From: Parasegetibacter sp. NRK P23
GTDB lineage: Bacteria > Bacteroidota > Bacteroidia > Chitinophagales > Chitinophagaceae
Reading direction: 5' to 3'
NCBI RefSeq assembly: GCF_023721715.1
Contig: NZ_JAMDLG010000001.1
Span: forward strand, 1,463,684 to 1,527,683
Length of the DNA: 64,000 nucleotides
Shown here: positions 51,838 through 60,057 of the stretch, one piece after another
Numbering within the stretch: the stretch's first letter is position 1
Layout of the letters: every line of letters starts with the position of its first letter
Made by a program: the position numbers and the translations under genes
The notes under the pieces: model-generated
Told to the model about the DNA's origin: nothing
Databases searched by the model: none
What the model saw: the letters and a program-made list of their open reading frames with translations, nothing else

Positions 51838-52167
51838 CTAAAAATCTTCTTCATTCAATCCTTCTTTCAGCGCATATCCTTCCCACAATGCACGCTTTCT
51901 TTTTCCAAAAAGAAATTTTCCTTTCAGCTTCCCGTTTTTCTCATCAAGAAAAACAATGTACACCCTGTCAGTGGCTGCGGCTTTCATATATTTATTCAAT
52001 TCCTGTCGGATGGATTCTGCCATATCCTCCTCAGCTTTTCTTTTGAAGAAAGCGAGCCCTTCTCCACATTCACGGGCCTCCTGTGCATCAAGAAAAGCAT
52101 ATAGGCCTGGATAATCCCCTTTCAATCCAAGGTCATAGGATAACCAGATGGTTTGATCTTTTTTCAT
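51838..52167 (-). CDS. putative antitoxin of the PIN toxin
   Basis: 109 residues from the ATG at 52167. The frame goes on upstream for 51 codons, but only this start begins with MKKDQTIWLSYDLGLKGDYPGLYAF. It is a charged alpha/beta protein with a long helix (EEDMAESIRQELNKYMKAAATDRVYIVFLDEKNGK) and a tail rich in Lys/Arg. No known antitoxin family is recognised. The assignment rests on position: it ends one base before the PIN gene, on the same strand, and is of antitoxin size. Confidence 0.6.
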   Translation of the reverse strand: MKKDQTIWLSYDLGLKGDYPGLYAFLDAQEARECGEGLAFFKRKAEEDMAESIRQELNKYMKAAATDRVYIVFLDEKNGKLKGKFLFGKRKRALWEGYALKEGLNEEDF

Positions 52168-52332
52168 TCTTTTGTTTTTGAAATAAGAACGCCAGGTGGT
52201 GGAGGTGGGGCGTTCCGGAATAATGCAACACAAATTTATACTGATTTTCCGGCTATAAAAACCAATTGGTGTTTTTCTATCCTCATTCACCGTTTTTTCA
52301 CCGATCAAATCTTTTTTCATTTTTCAAAACAC

Positions 52333-52354
52333 CACTGCCATAGGGCTGTCAGTG
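52333..52354. promoter_or_regulatory. putative operator in front of the DinB-family gene
   Basis: CACTGCCA-TAGGGC-TGTCAGTG is an almost perfect palindrome with an N at each half-site (CACTGnCA and TGnCAGTG) and a six-base centre. It is 45 bases before the gene's ATG. The element at 49986-50006, upstream of the GyrI-like/WYL transcript, has the same core. A TTTCTTTG follows it at the position of a -7 element. Both sites together suggest control by one regulator, likely the WYL protein encoded between them. Confidence 0.6.
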
Positions 52355-52398
52355 GGTGTGGCTTTCTTTGTGTTATCAAACAATAAAAACCTACAACA

Positions 52399-52899
52399 AT
52401 GTCAAAGACCATCAACACACTATTAAAAGAAATGCAGGACGAAGCGGTTACCACCAGGAAAATGCTGTCTATTGTTCCTGAAGATAAATACGATTGGAAG
52501 CCGCATCCCAAAAGCATGAGTATGCGACAACTCGCCACGCATATCGCGGAACTTCCTTCCTGGGTATCCATGGCCGTTACTACGGACGAGTTGGATTTCG
52601 CCACATCGCCTTACACCCCCGTGCAGATTCATAACAACGAGGAGTTGCTGGCCTATTTTGAGAAAAACCTGGAAAGCGGACTGGAACTTCTTTCCAAATC
52701 CAATGAAGAAAAACTGGACGAAAAATGGGTACTGCGCAGCGGTAATGATATTTACGTGAACACAACGAAGGCAGGCATGATGAGGGTCAGCCTGAGCCAG
52801 ACCATACACCACCGTGCACAACTGGGTGTGTTCCTGCGTTTGCTGGACATTCCCATCCCCGGAAGTTATGGCCCGAGCGCGGATGATATGTCGTTCTGA
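52399..52899 (+). CDS. DinB family protein (DinB_2 fold)
   Basis: 166 residues. The four-helix DinB-like fold is seen in LLKEMQDEAVTTRKMLSIVPEDKYDWKPHPKSMSMRQLATHIAELPSW and the later TIHHRAQLGVFLRLLDIPIPG. The three metal-binding His are those of ATHIA and QTIHHRA. DinB_2 proteins bind metals and often act with thiol cofactors or hydrolases. Their reaction is not established. It sits between its operator-like site and the small protein gene at 53032, and is not related to DNA polymerase IV despite the name. Confidence 0.85.
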   Translation: MSKTINTLLKEMQDEAVTTRKMLSIVPEDKYDWKPHPKSMSMRQLATHIAELPSWVSMAVTTDELDFATSPYTPVQIHNNEELLAYFEKNLESGLELLSKSNEEKLDEKWVLRSGNDIYVNTTKAGMMRVSLSQTIHHRAQLGVFLRLLDIPIPGSYGPSADDMSF

Positions 52900-53031
52900 T
52901 CAATCGAATACGCATTACCTATCTCATCCACGATCATGCAACTTTCCTGGGAATTATTTTTACGGACCATCGCCGGCAAAACCTCTGCCTGGATAAACGA
53001 GCAGCATGCGTTTGTTTCCTATCTTTCCGAA

Positions 53032-53370
53032 ATGATATCGTACAACGGAAAGAAATTCAGGCCTGTGTCCAATACGGAAAATGGAGAAACCTCGGCAGAG
53101 ACGATTTTCCACTACAAACAGGATGGAGAAGTACTCAGCGCGGCGTACGCAGGGGGAAAAATCCGCAAGGGCCACCTTCTTGGGATTGTTGATGAAGAGG
53201 GCCGCATCGAAATGTGTTATCACCAGGTAAACGATGAAGGTAAACTGATGACAGGCAGGTGCAGTTCGACGCCGGAAATACTTCCCAATGGAAAGATACG
53301 CCTTCACGAAGTATGGGAATGGACCAGTGGTGATAAAACCAGGGGCGTATCCGTGATTGAGGAGCTATGA
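53032..53370 (+). CDS. conserved small protein (often labelled N-acetylglutamate synthase-like)
   Basis: 112 residues from the ATG at 53032. The longer frame from 52936 adds 32 residues that are not part of the conserved core. The core is MISYNGKKFRPVSNTENGETSAETIFHYKQDGEV, GGKIRKGHLLGIVDEEGRIEM and ILPNGKIRLHEVWEWTSGD. It is a beta-rich protein common in Bacteroidota. None of the acetyltransferase motifs of real N-acetylglutamate synthase occur, so the common label is probably wrong. It follows the DinB gene by 132 bases and ends in a terminator. Confidence 0.75.
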   Translation: MISYNGKKFRPVSNTENGETSAETIFHYKQDGEVLSAAYAGGKIRKGHLLGIVDEEGRIEMCYHQVNDEGKLMTGRCSSTPEILPNGKIRLHEVWEWTSGDKTRGVSVIEEL

Positions 53371-53412
53371 TCACGGTGAAAAAACGGGGTTAGCGTAACA
53401 AAAACATCTTTT

Positions 53413-53441
53413 AAAGTCCGGACTTTGGTCCGGACTTTTTT
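53413..53441 (+). terminator. intrinsic terminator
   Basis: AAAGTCCGGAC (53413-53423) pairs with its complement (53428-53438) around a TTTG loop, with a T-run to 53441. It ends the transcript of the small protein gene. Confidence 0.9.
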
Positions 53442-53533
53442 CTTACCTTCCATAGCTCTCCGTAACCTTCATGAAAAAATATACCCTTGATTCATTTCAA
53501 TCACCTTCATCTATAACTTAAAAAAGAATACCA

Positions 53534-53974
53534 ATGATGAAAAGAAGAGCAACCGCAGTATGGAAAGGGAACGGTCCCGATGGTTCCGGCAGCCTGAATG
53601 CGCCAAGCGGTTTTTTCAACGACACACCTTATTCCGCGAAAACCCGTTTCCAGAACGAAGACGGCAAAGCCGGCACTAACCCGGAAGAACTGATCGCAGC
53701 CGCACACTCAGGTTGCTTTAACATGGCCCTGAGTTTCGCGCTTACACAAGCCGGTTTTGTGGCTGAGGAACTTACTACAGAAGCAACCGTTACACTCGAC
53801 CAGGTGGATGGAGGATTCGCGATCACAGCAATTGCGCTGAAACTTACGGGTAAGGTGCCTGGTATAGACGCGGAGAAATTCACCGAATTCGCCAATGGTG
53901 CAAAAGCGGGTTGCCCGGTGTCTAAAGCACTGTCGGCTGTGCCTATTTCGCTCGATGTGAGTTTTATCGGATAG
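53534..53974 (+). CDS. OsmC family peroxiredoxin
   Basis: 146 residues, a dimeric peroxidase of the OsmC/Ohr family. It reduces organic hydroperoxides using a catalytic Cys pair. The motif NPEELIAAAHSGCFNMALSFAL has Cys61, and a second Cys127 lies in AGCPVSKALS. Both are at the expected spacing. The start gives MMKRRATAVWKGNGPDG, typical of the OsmC type. It stands alone, preceded by a terminator and followed by a structured intergenic stretch. Confidence 0.92.
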   Translation: MMKRRATAVWKGNGPDGSGSLNAPSGFFNDTPYSAKTRFQNEDGKAGTNPEELIAAAHSGCFNMALSFALTQAGFVAEELTTEATVTLDQVDGGFAITAIALKLTGKVPGIDAEKFTEFANGAKAGCPVSKALSAVPISLDVSFIG

Positions 53975-54033
53975 ACAAGATTTGAGGAATATTTCACGCA
54001 ACTGCTTCCTGCTTTATACCTCGCAGTTCGCAG

Positions 54034-54086
54034 CGCAAAGAAGCACTGCTTCGTGCCTCGCAGAGGCAAGGCGTTGTTTCTTTGCG
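54034..54086. repeat. intergenic three-stem element
   Basis: CGCAAAGAA (54034-54042) pairs with TTCTTTGCG (54078-54086). Inside are a GCAC/GTGC hairpin and a CCTC/GAGG hairpin, so the transcript could fold as a three-way junction. It is followed by TTTTCTTT. It lies between the OsmC gene and an AraC-type gene and may be a terminator or a dispersed intergenic repeat. Confidence 0.4.
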
Positions 54087-54127
54087 TTTTCTTTAGGATG
54101 AACACAGGTGTTTTTTAGTAAGGATTT

Positions 54128-54976
54128 ATGGCCAATTATTATCTTGATAGTAGAACGGGGATTTCCGGCGAAGCATTACGGGAGGTGTTCAGGAATTTCG
54201 GTCCTGTACAGCCCACAGTATCAGGGAAGGAGGAGCATGTATCCTACACAGAGTTGCGTCCCCATCCTGCGTTATCGGGATTTATACATTGTTATTGGGA
54301 ACTGAAAACGGAAAGTCCACTGCAAAATCCCTTCAACTATAGGGTAGTGGCTGATGGTTGTGTGGATGTATTTGCTGATGTATTGCAACCGCAAGAAAAT
54401 TTTGTGATGGGCTTTTGTTCGGGCTATACCGAGTTCCCATTGCCCCGTTTTTTTCACTATGCAGGCATACGTTTTTTACCGGGTGCATTCCCGCTTTTTT
54501 TCCCGGTGAACGCAGCCGACCTTGCCAACCGGTCCGTTCAGTTGGATATGGTCAATAAAGCATGTTGCATTTTCCTGGAAACGATGGCCGACGCGTTTCA
54601 GGATGCTGCAATATTCAAACAAAAAGCCGACGCGTTTTTCCTCCCCAAGGCGCATCACGCCTTACTCGCTGCCGATCCAAGGGTTTTGAATGCACTTGCG
54701 TTACTGATCGGAAACGCCGGCAATATTCCCCTGGAACACAACCGGGAAACAGGTATCAGCTCCAGACAGTTGCGCCGGTTGTTCGGACATTATATTGGCG
54801 AATCACCAAAAACTTTCGGGAAGGTGGTGAGGTTCCAGCAGTTACTTGCGGCGAAACCTTCCGTGATTAGTCTCAAAAAGGAAAAACTCTTTTTCGACCT
54901 GGGTTATTACGACCAGGCGCATTTCATCAAAGACTTCAAAACCATGTTCGGGACCACTCCTTCCCAAGCGTTCTGA
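54128..54976 (+). CDS. AraC family transcriptional regulator
   Basis: 282 residues. The N-terminal domain (about 1-170) is a ligand domain of the DUF6597 type: RPHPALSGFIHCYWEL, YRVVADGCVDVFADV and GIRFLPGAFPLFFPV. The C-terminal HTH pair follows, with GISSRQLRRLFGHYIGESPKTFGKVVRFQQLL and DLGYYDQAHFIKDFKTMFGTTPSQ. It lies 66 bases before a VOC protein gene and probably regulates it. Which ligand is sensed is not readable. Confidence 0.88.
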   Translation: MANYYLDSRTGISGEALREVFRNFGPVQPTVSGKEEHVSYTELRPHPALSGFIHCYWELKTESPLQNPFNYRVVADGCVDVFADVLQPQENFVMGFCSGYTEFPLPRFFHYAGIRFLPGAFPLFFPVNAADLANRSVQLDMVNKACCIFLETMADAFQDAAIFKQKADAFFLPKAHHALLAADPRVLNALALLIGNAGNIPLEHNRETGISSRQLRRLFGHYIGESPKTFGKVVRFQQLLAAKPSVISLKKEKLFFDLGYYDQAHFIKDFKTMFGTTPSQAF

Positions 54977-55042
54977 TTATGTCCGTTTTTTACTATGTTC
55001 CCGGTGTTTTGACGCGCAACTTTGTGTCATCAATTTAACGCA

Positions 55043-55501
55043 ATGCGCATCAATTTTTTCACCGCAATGCTTGCCCTGGTTTGTTGGTTTACCCCGGCAG
55101 GGCATGCCAATATTAAAACGACCACCATGAAAATGAACGCCGGCATAGTTACCAGTAAACTCGAAGCAACGAAAGCTTTTTACCAGGAAGTATTGCATTT
55201 CGGGGTCACCTTTGAAAATGAATTCTACTTGTTGATGCACACGCCTGGAAAGCAGGCTGAACTTGCTTTTCTGCTGCCGGATCACCCCAGTCAGCAACCG
55301 ATTTTTCAACCGGCTTTTCCGGGAAAAGGGATGTTCCTGACGATAGAAGTGGACAACGTGGATGAGGTGTACAAAGAGATTAGCGCAAAGCATATTCCCA
55401 TAGCCATCTCTTTACGCGATGAACCCTGGGGCGACCGGCATTTCGCGATCCTGGACCCGAACGGTATCGGTATTGATATCGTGACTTACAAGCCGCAATA
55501 A
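55043..55501 (+). CDS. VOC (glyoxalase/bleomycin-resistance fold) protein
   Basis: 152 residues from the ATG at 55043, which includes a hydrophobic N-terminus resembling a signal peptide. A shorter form starts at 55127 (MKMNAGIVTSKLEATKAFYQEVL), the usual VOC beginning, and is about as likely. The VOC halves are NAGIVTSKLEATKAFYQEVLHFGVTFE and FLTIEVDNVDEVYKEISAKHIPIAIS, with a Glu/His metal pattern incompletely kept. The C-terminal RHFAILDPNGIGIDIVTY is typical of the fosfomycin-resistance and glyoxalase-like group. It is likely to bind a small compound. It is transcribed from the AraC gene side. Confidence 0.8.
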   Translation: MRINFFTAMLALVCWFTPAGHANIKTTTMKMNAGIVTSKLEATKAFYQEVLHFGVTFENEFYLLMHTPGKQAELAFLLPDHPSQQPIFQPAFPGKGMFLTIEVDNVDEVYKEISAKHIPIAISLRDEPWGDRHFAILDPNGIGIDIVTYKPQ

Positions 55502-55503
55502 GC

Positions 55504-56268
55504 TTATTCTTTCACGGCCACCACGCGCAAACGTTTATAATCGGCTGTCCATACACCGTCGATGAAGTTGGTGGGCTTGAGTTTTTCCTGAACCTGTTGC
55601 AGCACTTCAGTAATGTCATTTTCGGTCATTCCATGGAAGAATGCGGATCCAAACATGCGCAGCCAGTTCACGATACCTTCCTCCTTTAATGGGGTGGGAC
55701 GGTCGAAATGCGTGGCGAACCGGACCCTGAACCCGGCATTCTCCAGTACGGTGGCGTATTCCGCCAGTGAGGGAAAATACCAGCATTGCGCGGTTGCATT
55801 CTTTTCAAATCCTTTGTCGCGCAATTCAGCGCGCAGGGTGGAAACGATGGAGCCTACGTTTCCTTTTCCGCCCATTTCCAGTACCAGCCTGCCGCCTTTG
55901 CGGAGCGCCCTGTACATACACTGCGCCGCGCCTTTGTAATCCAAAACCCAGTGAAGGGTTGCATTGGAGAACACAGCATCGAAGGTGCCCGGAAACTGGA
56001 AGTTACTGGCGGAAGCGACATGGAATTCGATATCGGGGAACTTGGTTTTTGCGGCATCGATCATGTCCGGGGAGAAGTCGAAGCCTGTTACCTGAGCACC
56101 GGAAGCAGCTATCTGCCCGGCAAGGTCGCCGGTGCCGCAGCCCACGTCCAGAATGGTTTCGCCGGGCCTGGCATCCAGGATATCGAGCAGGGCCTCCCCG
56201 TATTTAGAAACAAAATCATGCTTCGTATCATAGAGCGAGGCGTTCCAATTCAAAGAGGAAGTGTTCAT
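55504..56268 (-). CDS. class I SAM-dependent methyltransferase
   Basis: 254 residues of the Tam/Ubi-type Rossmann fold. Motif I is ILDVGCGTGDLAGQIA, motif II FDFSPDMIDAAK and motif III-IV AVFSNATLHWV. The post-domain segment GRLVLEMGGKGNV and the later PLKEEGIVNWLRMFGSAFF resemble trans-aconitate 2-methyltransferase. The substrate is not established. It begins nine bases after the GH31 gene ends, and shares that gene's transcript. Confidence 0.88.
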   Translation of the reverse strand: MNTSSLNWNASLYDTKHDFVSKYGEALLDILDARPGETILDVGCGTGDLAGQIAASGAQVTGFDFSPDMIDAAKTKFPDIEFHVASASNFQFPGTFDAVFSNATLHWVLDYKGAAQCMYRALRKGGRLVLEMGGKGNVGSIVSTLRAELRDKGFEKNATAQCWYFPSLAEYATVLENAGFRVRFATHFDRPTPLKEEGIVNWLRMFGSAFFHGMTENDITEVLQQVQEKLKPTNFIDGVWTADYKRLRVVAVKE

Positions 56269-56277
56269 GGTTGGTTT

Positions 56278-58710
56278 TTACTGCACCAAGATATTTATTT
56301 CCCTGCTATTATCGCCGGCGTTTTCTACAGTAAGCAATTGCTTTGTGGTATCATAACGCCATTCAGTATCTGTAAGTGCCTTGCCGTTGATCGTGATTTT
56401 CACCGGCTTTACCGTTGTATAAAAACGGAGTGCATATTGTGTTGGCGGCACTTCAAAATCCCCTGATGGTTTGTTCACCGTTATCTTTGTTGTGTTCTTT
56501 TCCTTCAGCAGTTGAACACTGGTAAAGGCGAATCCGCCTTTTTGGTAATCCAGGCTTTTCCCATCATCCTGGTACATTTTACAGGTACCGGAACTGCCAT
56601 CATACACCTGCAATGTAAGCGTGTCCACGGCGCTTTCGCCGTGATAAAGCATAGCGGGCTGCATGGGGAGTATGGCGCCTGCTTTCACAAACATGGGCAT
56701 TTCATCGATTGGTGTTACCACATGCAGGTATTGCTTTCCTTTGTGCCGGGAGCCTGTCCAGAAATTCACCCATTCCCCTTCCGGTAAATACACGGTACGT
56801 GTTTGCGCGCCTTTCACGGTAACAGGACATACCATCAGCGATGGCCCCAGCATATACTGGTCGGTGATGTTGTACACACGCTCGTCGTTCTGGTAGTGCA
56901 ATACCAGGGCGCGCATCAGCGGCATCCCCGTATCATGCATTTCCCTGGAGGCGGCGTATAGATAGGGTGTGAGCCGATAGCGGAGGGCATCAAATTTTTT
57001 AAAAATATGCAGGATGGTATCGCCATAACGCCAGGGTTCTTTATAATCGGGGTGGTCCATGCCGAAGAGGTGCGCCACAGGGCTCATCAGCCCGAACTGG
57101 CACCACCGGATGTACAGTTCGGGATCGGCCTTGTGTTCAAAGCCGCCCATGCAATGCGCCCAGTTTCCCACACCGGAGACGCCGATATTAAGTCCAGCCT
57201 TGATCACAGGTTCAAAATACTGCCATTCACTGGGCCAGTCTCCGGCAAAAATATAAGGATACCGTTGGATGCCCGCGTATCCTTCCCGGGTGAGGTTCAT
57301 GCCCCTGATCCCGTTAAAATCCCGGAACTTTTCGTAGGGCGCTTTCGCGTAGGCGATGGGAAAAACATTGTGGAGTTTCCGTGCTTTTTCGTCGGTGGGA
57401 CCAGTTTTTTCACTTTCATTGGCCAGTCCGCCAAAGGCGCTTCCTTCATCCGTTTTCAGGAACATCGCACCTTGGGAGGCGATGCGCATTACGCCATGGT
57501 TCCACCACCAGTTCACGGAAGTGGAATCGAAGAAGTTCACGAACTCCCCCTTGTTGCCCGGTTCAGGGTAAACATATCCTTTTTCGCGGGCCGTATCCAG
57601 CAGTTGCAAAGTATTCCCGTTATCGAACCGGGGCCGGATGTGCATACCCACCATCTTATAGTTCATCTTGTACAAACTATCGAACATGAGCCGCGGATTT
57701 TTGAATGTTTCCCGCCATTCAAAAGAGGTGGCGCCTTTTCCACCGTTCTTTCCAAAAATCCGCCATACGGAATCGAGGTGAAGGATGTCCACGGGAATGC
57801 CCAGTTCCCTGAACTTTCTTGCAAGCGCCAACACATAAGTATCGGAGGTGAGCGCTTCGTGCCCCCAGGTTCCGCCGGCGTAAGTACCTACATGTAAACC
57901 CAACGCGAATTCGGGGAGCAATGGTGATTTTCCAGTGATATCGGTATAACGATCCAGTATAACCGGGAACGATGAGCCATACATAAAATAGTAATCCATT
58001 TCACCACCATCCGCGGAAAAACTGTACTGTCCGGGCGTGGAAAAACCCATGTCCCAGGTCGTGGCGAAGGAGTTGTGGAAGAAGATGCCATACCCTTTTG
58101 TACTCATAAAAAAGGGAACGGGCGAATAGTTGGCCTCGTTCACATTATAGGCGCCGATCACGTGCGGCAATCCCTTTCCCCTGCCCACGTTCAGCCGAAG
58201 TTTTTTACTGCGCTGGTCGAGGAAATCCATTCTTTCACCGAAGCCGAAAAAATGTTCGGAAGCATCCAATGATTTCGTGGTAGTGATGGTATCTTCTTGC
58301 TTTGAACTTCCGCCTTCGGCCACATTTTTCTCCGCGGAAAGCAGCTTGCCACCGGAAGTGTACACATCAATAGAAAATGGGGTTTTATTGATCCTCACGG
58401 AGAGTTTGGCGGTGCTCAGCTGAATAGCGGTACCTTTGTCGGCAGCGGTAACATTCACCGGTGCCCAGTTGTACTTCACCACCATCCATGGTTCGTTGGC
58501 TTCAAAACGTCCATCCCAACTGGTTCTTACCCGAAAAACATCGTCGGTACAGAATTCGATCCTGGTTTCTCCATTGGTGGTAAGAAATCTGAAAACATTG
58601 TTGCTGCGCTGGAAATTCCCTTTGAGATCGCCCATGCTTTTCTGGGCGTTGGCGTGCAGTAAAATTAGCATCAGAAAGCAAAGGGCGGCAATTCTTTTTA
58701 CAATCGTCAT
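56278..58710 (-). CDS. glycoside hydrolase family 31 (alpha-xylosidase/alpha-glucosidase-like)
   Basis: 810 residues from the ATG at 58710. The frame begins nine codons earlier at 58737, but only this start gives a clean signal peptide (MTIVKRIAALCFLMLILLHANAQ). The N-terminal beta-sandwich leads to the TIM barrel: FALGLHVGTYAGG, ILHLDSVWRIFG. Catalytic nucleophile Asp421 is in FLKTDEGS and acid/base Asp491 in FAGDWPSEW (numbering from this start). GNWAHCMGGFE follows. The C-terminal domains are of the DUF5110 type. It is secreted and should release alpha-linked sugars, xylose or glucose, from oligosaccharides. No SusC/SusD transport pair is next to it. Confidence 0.9.
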   Translation of the reverse strand: MTIVKRIAALCFLMLILLHANAQKSMGDLKGNFQRSNNVFRFLTTNGETRIEFCTDDVFRVRTSWDGRFEANEPWMVVKYNWAPVNVTAADKGTAIQLSTAKLSVRINKTPFSIDVYTSGGKLLSAEKNVAEGGSSKQEDTITTTKSLDASEHFFGFGERMDFLDQRSKKLRLNVGRGKGLPHVIGAYNVNEANYSPVPFFMSTKGYGIFFHNSFATTWDMGFSTPGQYSFSADGGEMDYYFMYGSSFPVILDRYTDITGKSPLLPEFALGLHVGTYAGGTWGHEALTSDTYVLALARKFRELGIPVDILHLDSVWRIFGKNGGKGATSFEWRETFKNPRLMFDSLYKMNYKMVGMHIRPRFDNGNTLQLLDTAREKGYVYPEPGNKGEFVNFFDSTSVNWWWNHGVMRIASQGAMFLKTDEGSAFGGLANESEKTGPTDEKARKLHNVFPIAYAKAPYEKFRDFNGIRGMNLTREGYAGIQRYPYIFAGDWPSEWQYFEPVIKAGLNIGVSGVGNWAHCMGGFEHKADPELYIRWCQFGLMSPVAHLFGMDHPDYKEPWRYGDTILHIFKKFDALRYRLTPYLYAASREMHDTGMPLMRALVLHYQNDERVYNITDQYMLGPSLMVCPVTVKGAQTRTVYLPEGEWVNFWTGSRHKGKQYLHVVTPIDEMPMFVKAGAILPMQPAMLYHGESAVDTLTLQVYDGSSGTCKMYQDDGKSLDYQKGGFAFTSVQLLKEKNTTKITVNKPSGDFEVPPTQYALRFYTTVKPVKITINGKALTDTEWRYDTTKQLLTVENAGDNSREINILVQ

Positions 58711-58782
58711 GGCAAACCTTTTTCGGTAAGCACGCAATATAATTAACCGTATGGAGGCACCATCCTGTAGTGAGGGGCTGTG

Positions 58783-59979
58783 TTAGAGCCGGTTACTTTC
58801 CGCGGCAATAAATCTGCTGAGTTGCATGTTTGGATGGTTCCAATGGTAGCCCAACCTTACTATGATACTGTTGTTGGCGGGATTCACATAGATGTATTGC
58901 CCCAGGATGCCCAATGCGTAAAAGGCACTGCCAGTATAGGAGATAAAAAATCTTTTAGTGCCATTGGTGGTTCTGTACGATTGTACGCGCCCGTTATGAA
59001 AAGAAGTGTTTGTAAGCGCTTTTACAGCGGTGGAAGAATCTTCAAATTCAGTATATGCGCCACTTCCCCAGAACTGGTTCTTATACCCTTCCGCGGCGTG
59101 CATGGCTTCCATGGAAATAGTATTGTTTACCCAGCTTTCAGTGATCAGTTGCTTCCCGTTCCAGTTGCCTTTGTTGAGGTAAAGCCTTCCGAACTTCGCG
59201 AAGTCCCTGGCGGTGGCGTTGATGCCCGCGTAGGCCAGTTCGTGCTTGCGTTTATCGGTGGTCCAGGTGGCCGCGTATTCCATGCCGAGGGGGTCCCAGA
59301 GTTTCTGTTGAAGATAGGCCACGGGTTTCATGCCCGTTGCTTTTTCGAGCACCATGGCGAGCAGCAATGTATTGATGCTCTGGTAATCCATTTTGCCGGG
59401 CGCTTCTTTGATCTTCACTTTGTACACATGCGGAATCATATTGGGGCGGAAGGCCATTTTGATGGCATCGTCCTTCAGACCGTAACTGCCTTCGTTCCAA
59501 ACCAGTCCGCTGCGCATGTCCAGTAAATGCTGGATGGTGATGCGGGCGAACCGTTCATCTTTTTTCAGAAAGCGTGGGAGGTAATTGGTGAAAGGCTCGT
59601 TGAGGGAACTTATTTTTCCTTCTTCCAAAGCCATTCCTATTAATGTGGCCACGAACGATTTGGCTACCGAGAACGAGGGCAGCAACGATTGCTGGTTGAA
59701 ACCATTGAAATAATTTTCGTACAGGAGGGAATCGTTCCGGATCACCAGGAAAGCCGCGGTGCCGGTACCTTGTAAAGCTTTGTCCAGCCTGTTCTTCAAT
59801 ATGGTATCTGGTTGTGGCGCGGTTGTAAAAGAAAAACGTGCGCCGTTGTTGTTCATGGGAACGGAGGGCATGTCTTCGTGGGAACGGAGGTTCAGGTTCC
59901 TGAATTTGTATGCGCGGGCCATATAGCAAGAGGGCAGGAATGGCAGCGCCGCCAGGAGCAACAAGGGAAGTTTAGGCAT
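58783..59979 (-). CDS. serine hydrolase of the beta-lactamase (class C-like) fold, lipoprotein
   Basis: 398 residues. A lipobox (F-LPSC) shows lipidation. The catalytic Ser104 and Lys107 lie in FSVAKS, and Tyr199-Gln-Ser201 (DYQS) fills the role of the Y-x-N motif. HLLDMRSGL, a hallmark of this fold, lies between. The C-terminal FWGSGAYTEF and TGSAFYALGILGQYIY regions fit esterase/D-aminopeptidase-like members (EstB, PBP4-like). Beta-lactamase activity is not implied. It lies 72 bases upstream of the GH31 gene on the same strand. Confidence 0.85.
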   Translation of the reverse strand: MPKLPLLLLAALPFLPSCYMARAYKFRNLNLRSHEDMPSVPMNNNGARFSFTTAPQPDTILKNRLDKALQGTGTAAFLVIRNDSLLYENYFNGFNQQSLLPSFSVAKSFVATLIGMALEEGKISSLNEPFTNYLPRFLKKDERFARITIQHLLDMRSGLVWNEGSYGLKDDAIKMAFRPNMIPHVYKVKIKEAPGKMDYQSINTLLLAMVLEKATGMKPVAYLQQKLWDPLGMEYAATWTTDKRKHELAYAGINATARDFAKFGRLYLNKGNWNGKQLITESWVNNTISMEAMHAAEGYKNQFWGSGAYTEFEDSSTAVKALTNTSFHNGRVQSYRTTNGTKRFFISYTGSAFYALGILGQYIYVNPANNSIIVRLGYHWNHPNMQLSRFIAAESNRL

Positions 59980-60057
59980 AACGTTGATGGTTAATGCCGT
60001 TAAGATAAGGGATTGATGGCTGGAAGAAAAGTTAAAAACCCGCTGTTGGCGGGGGGC

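Noticed and set aside
53629..54105. 158-codon frame antisense to the OsmC gene
   Set aside because: It covers a conserved OsmC protein on the other strand and has no domain.
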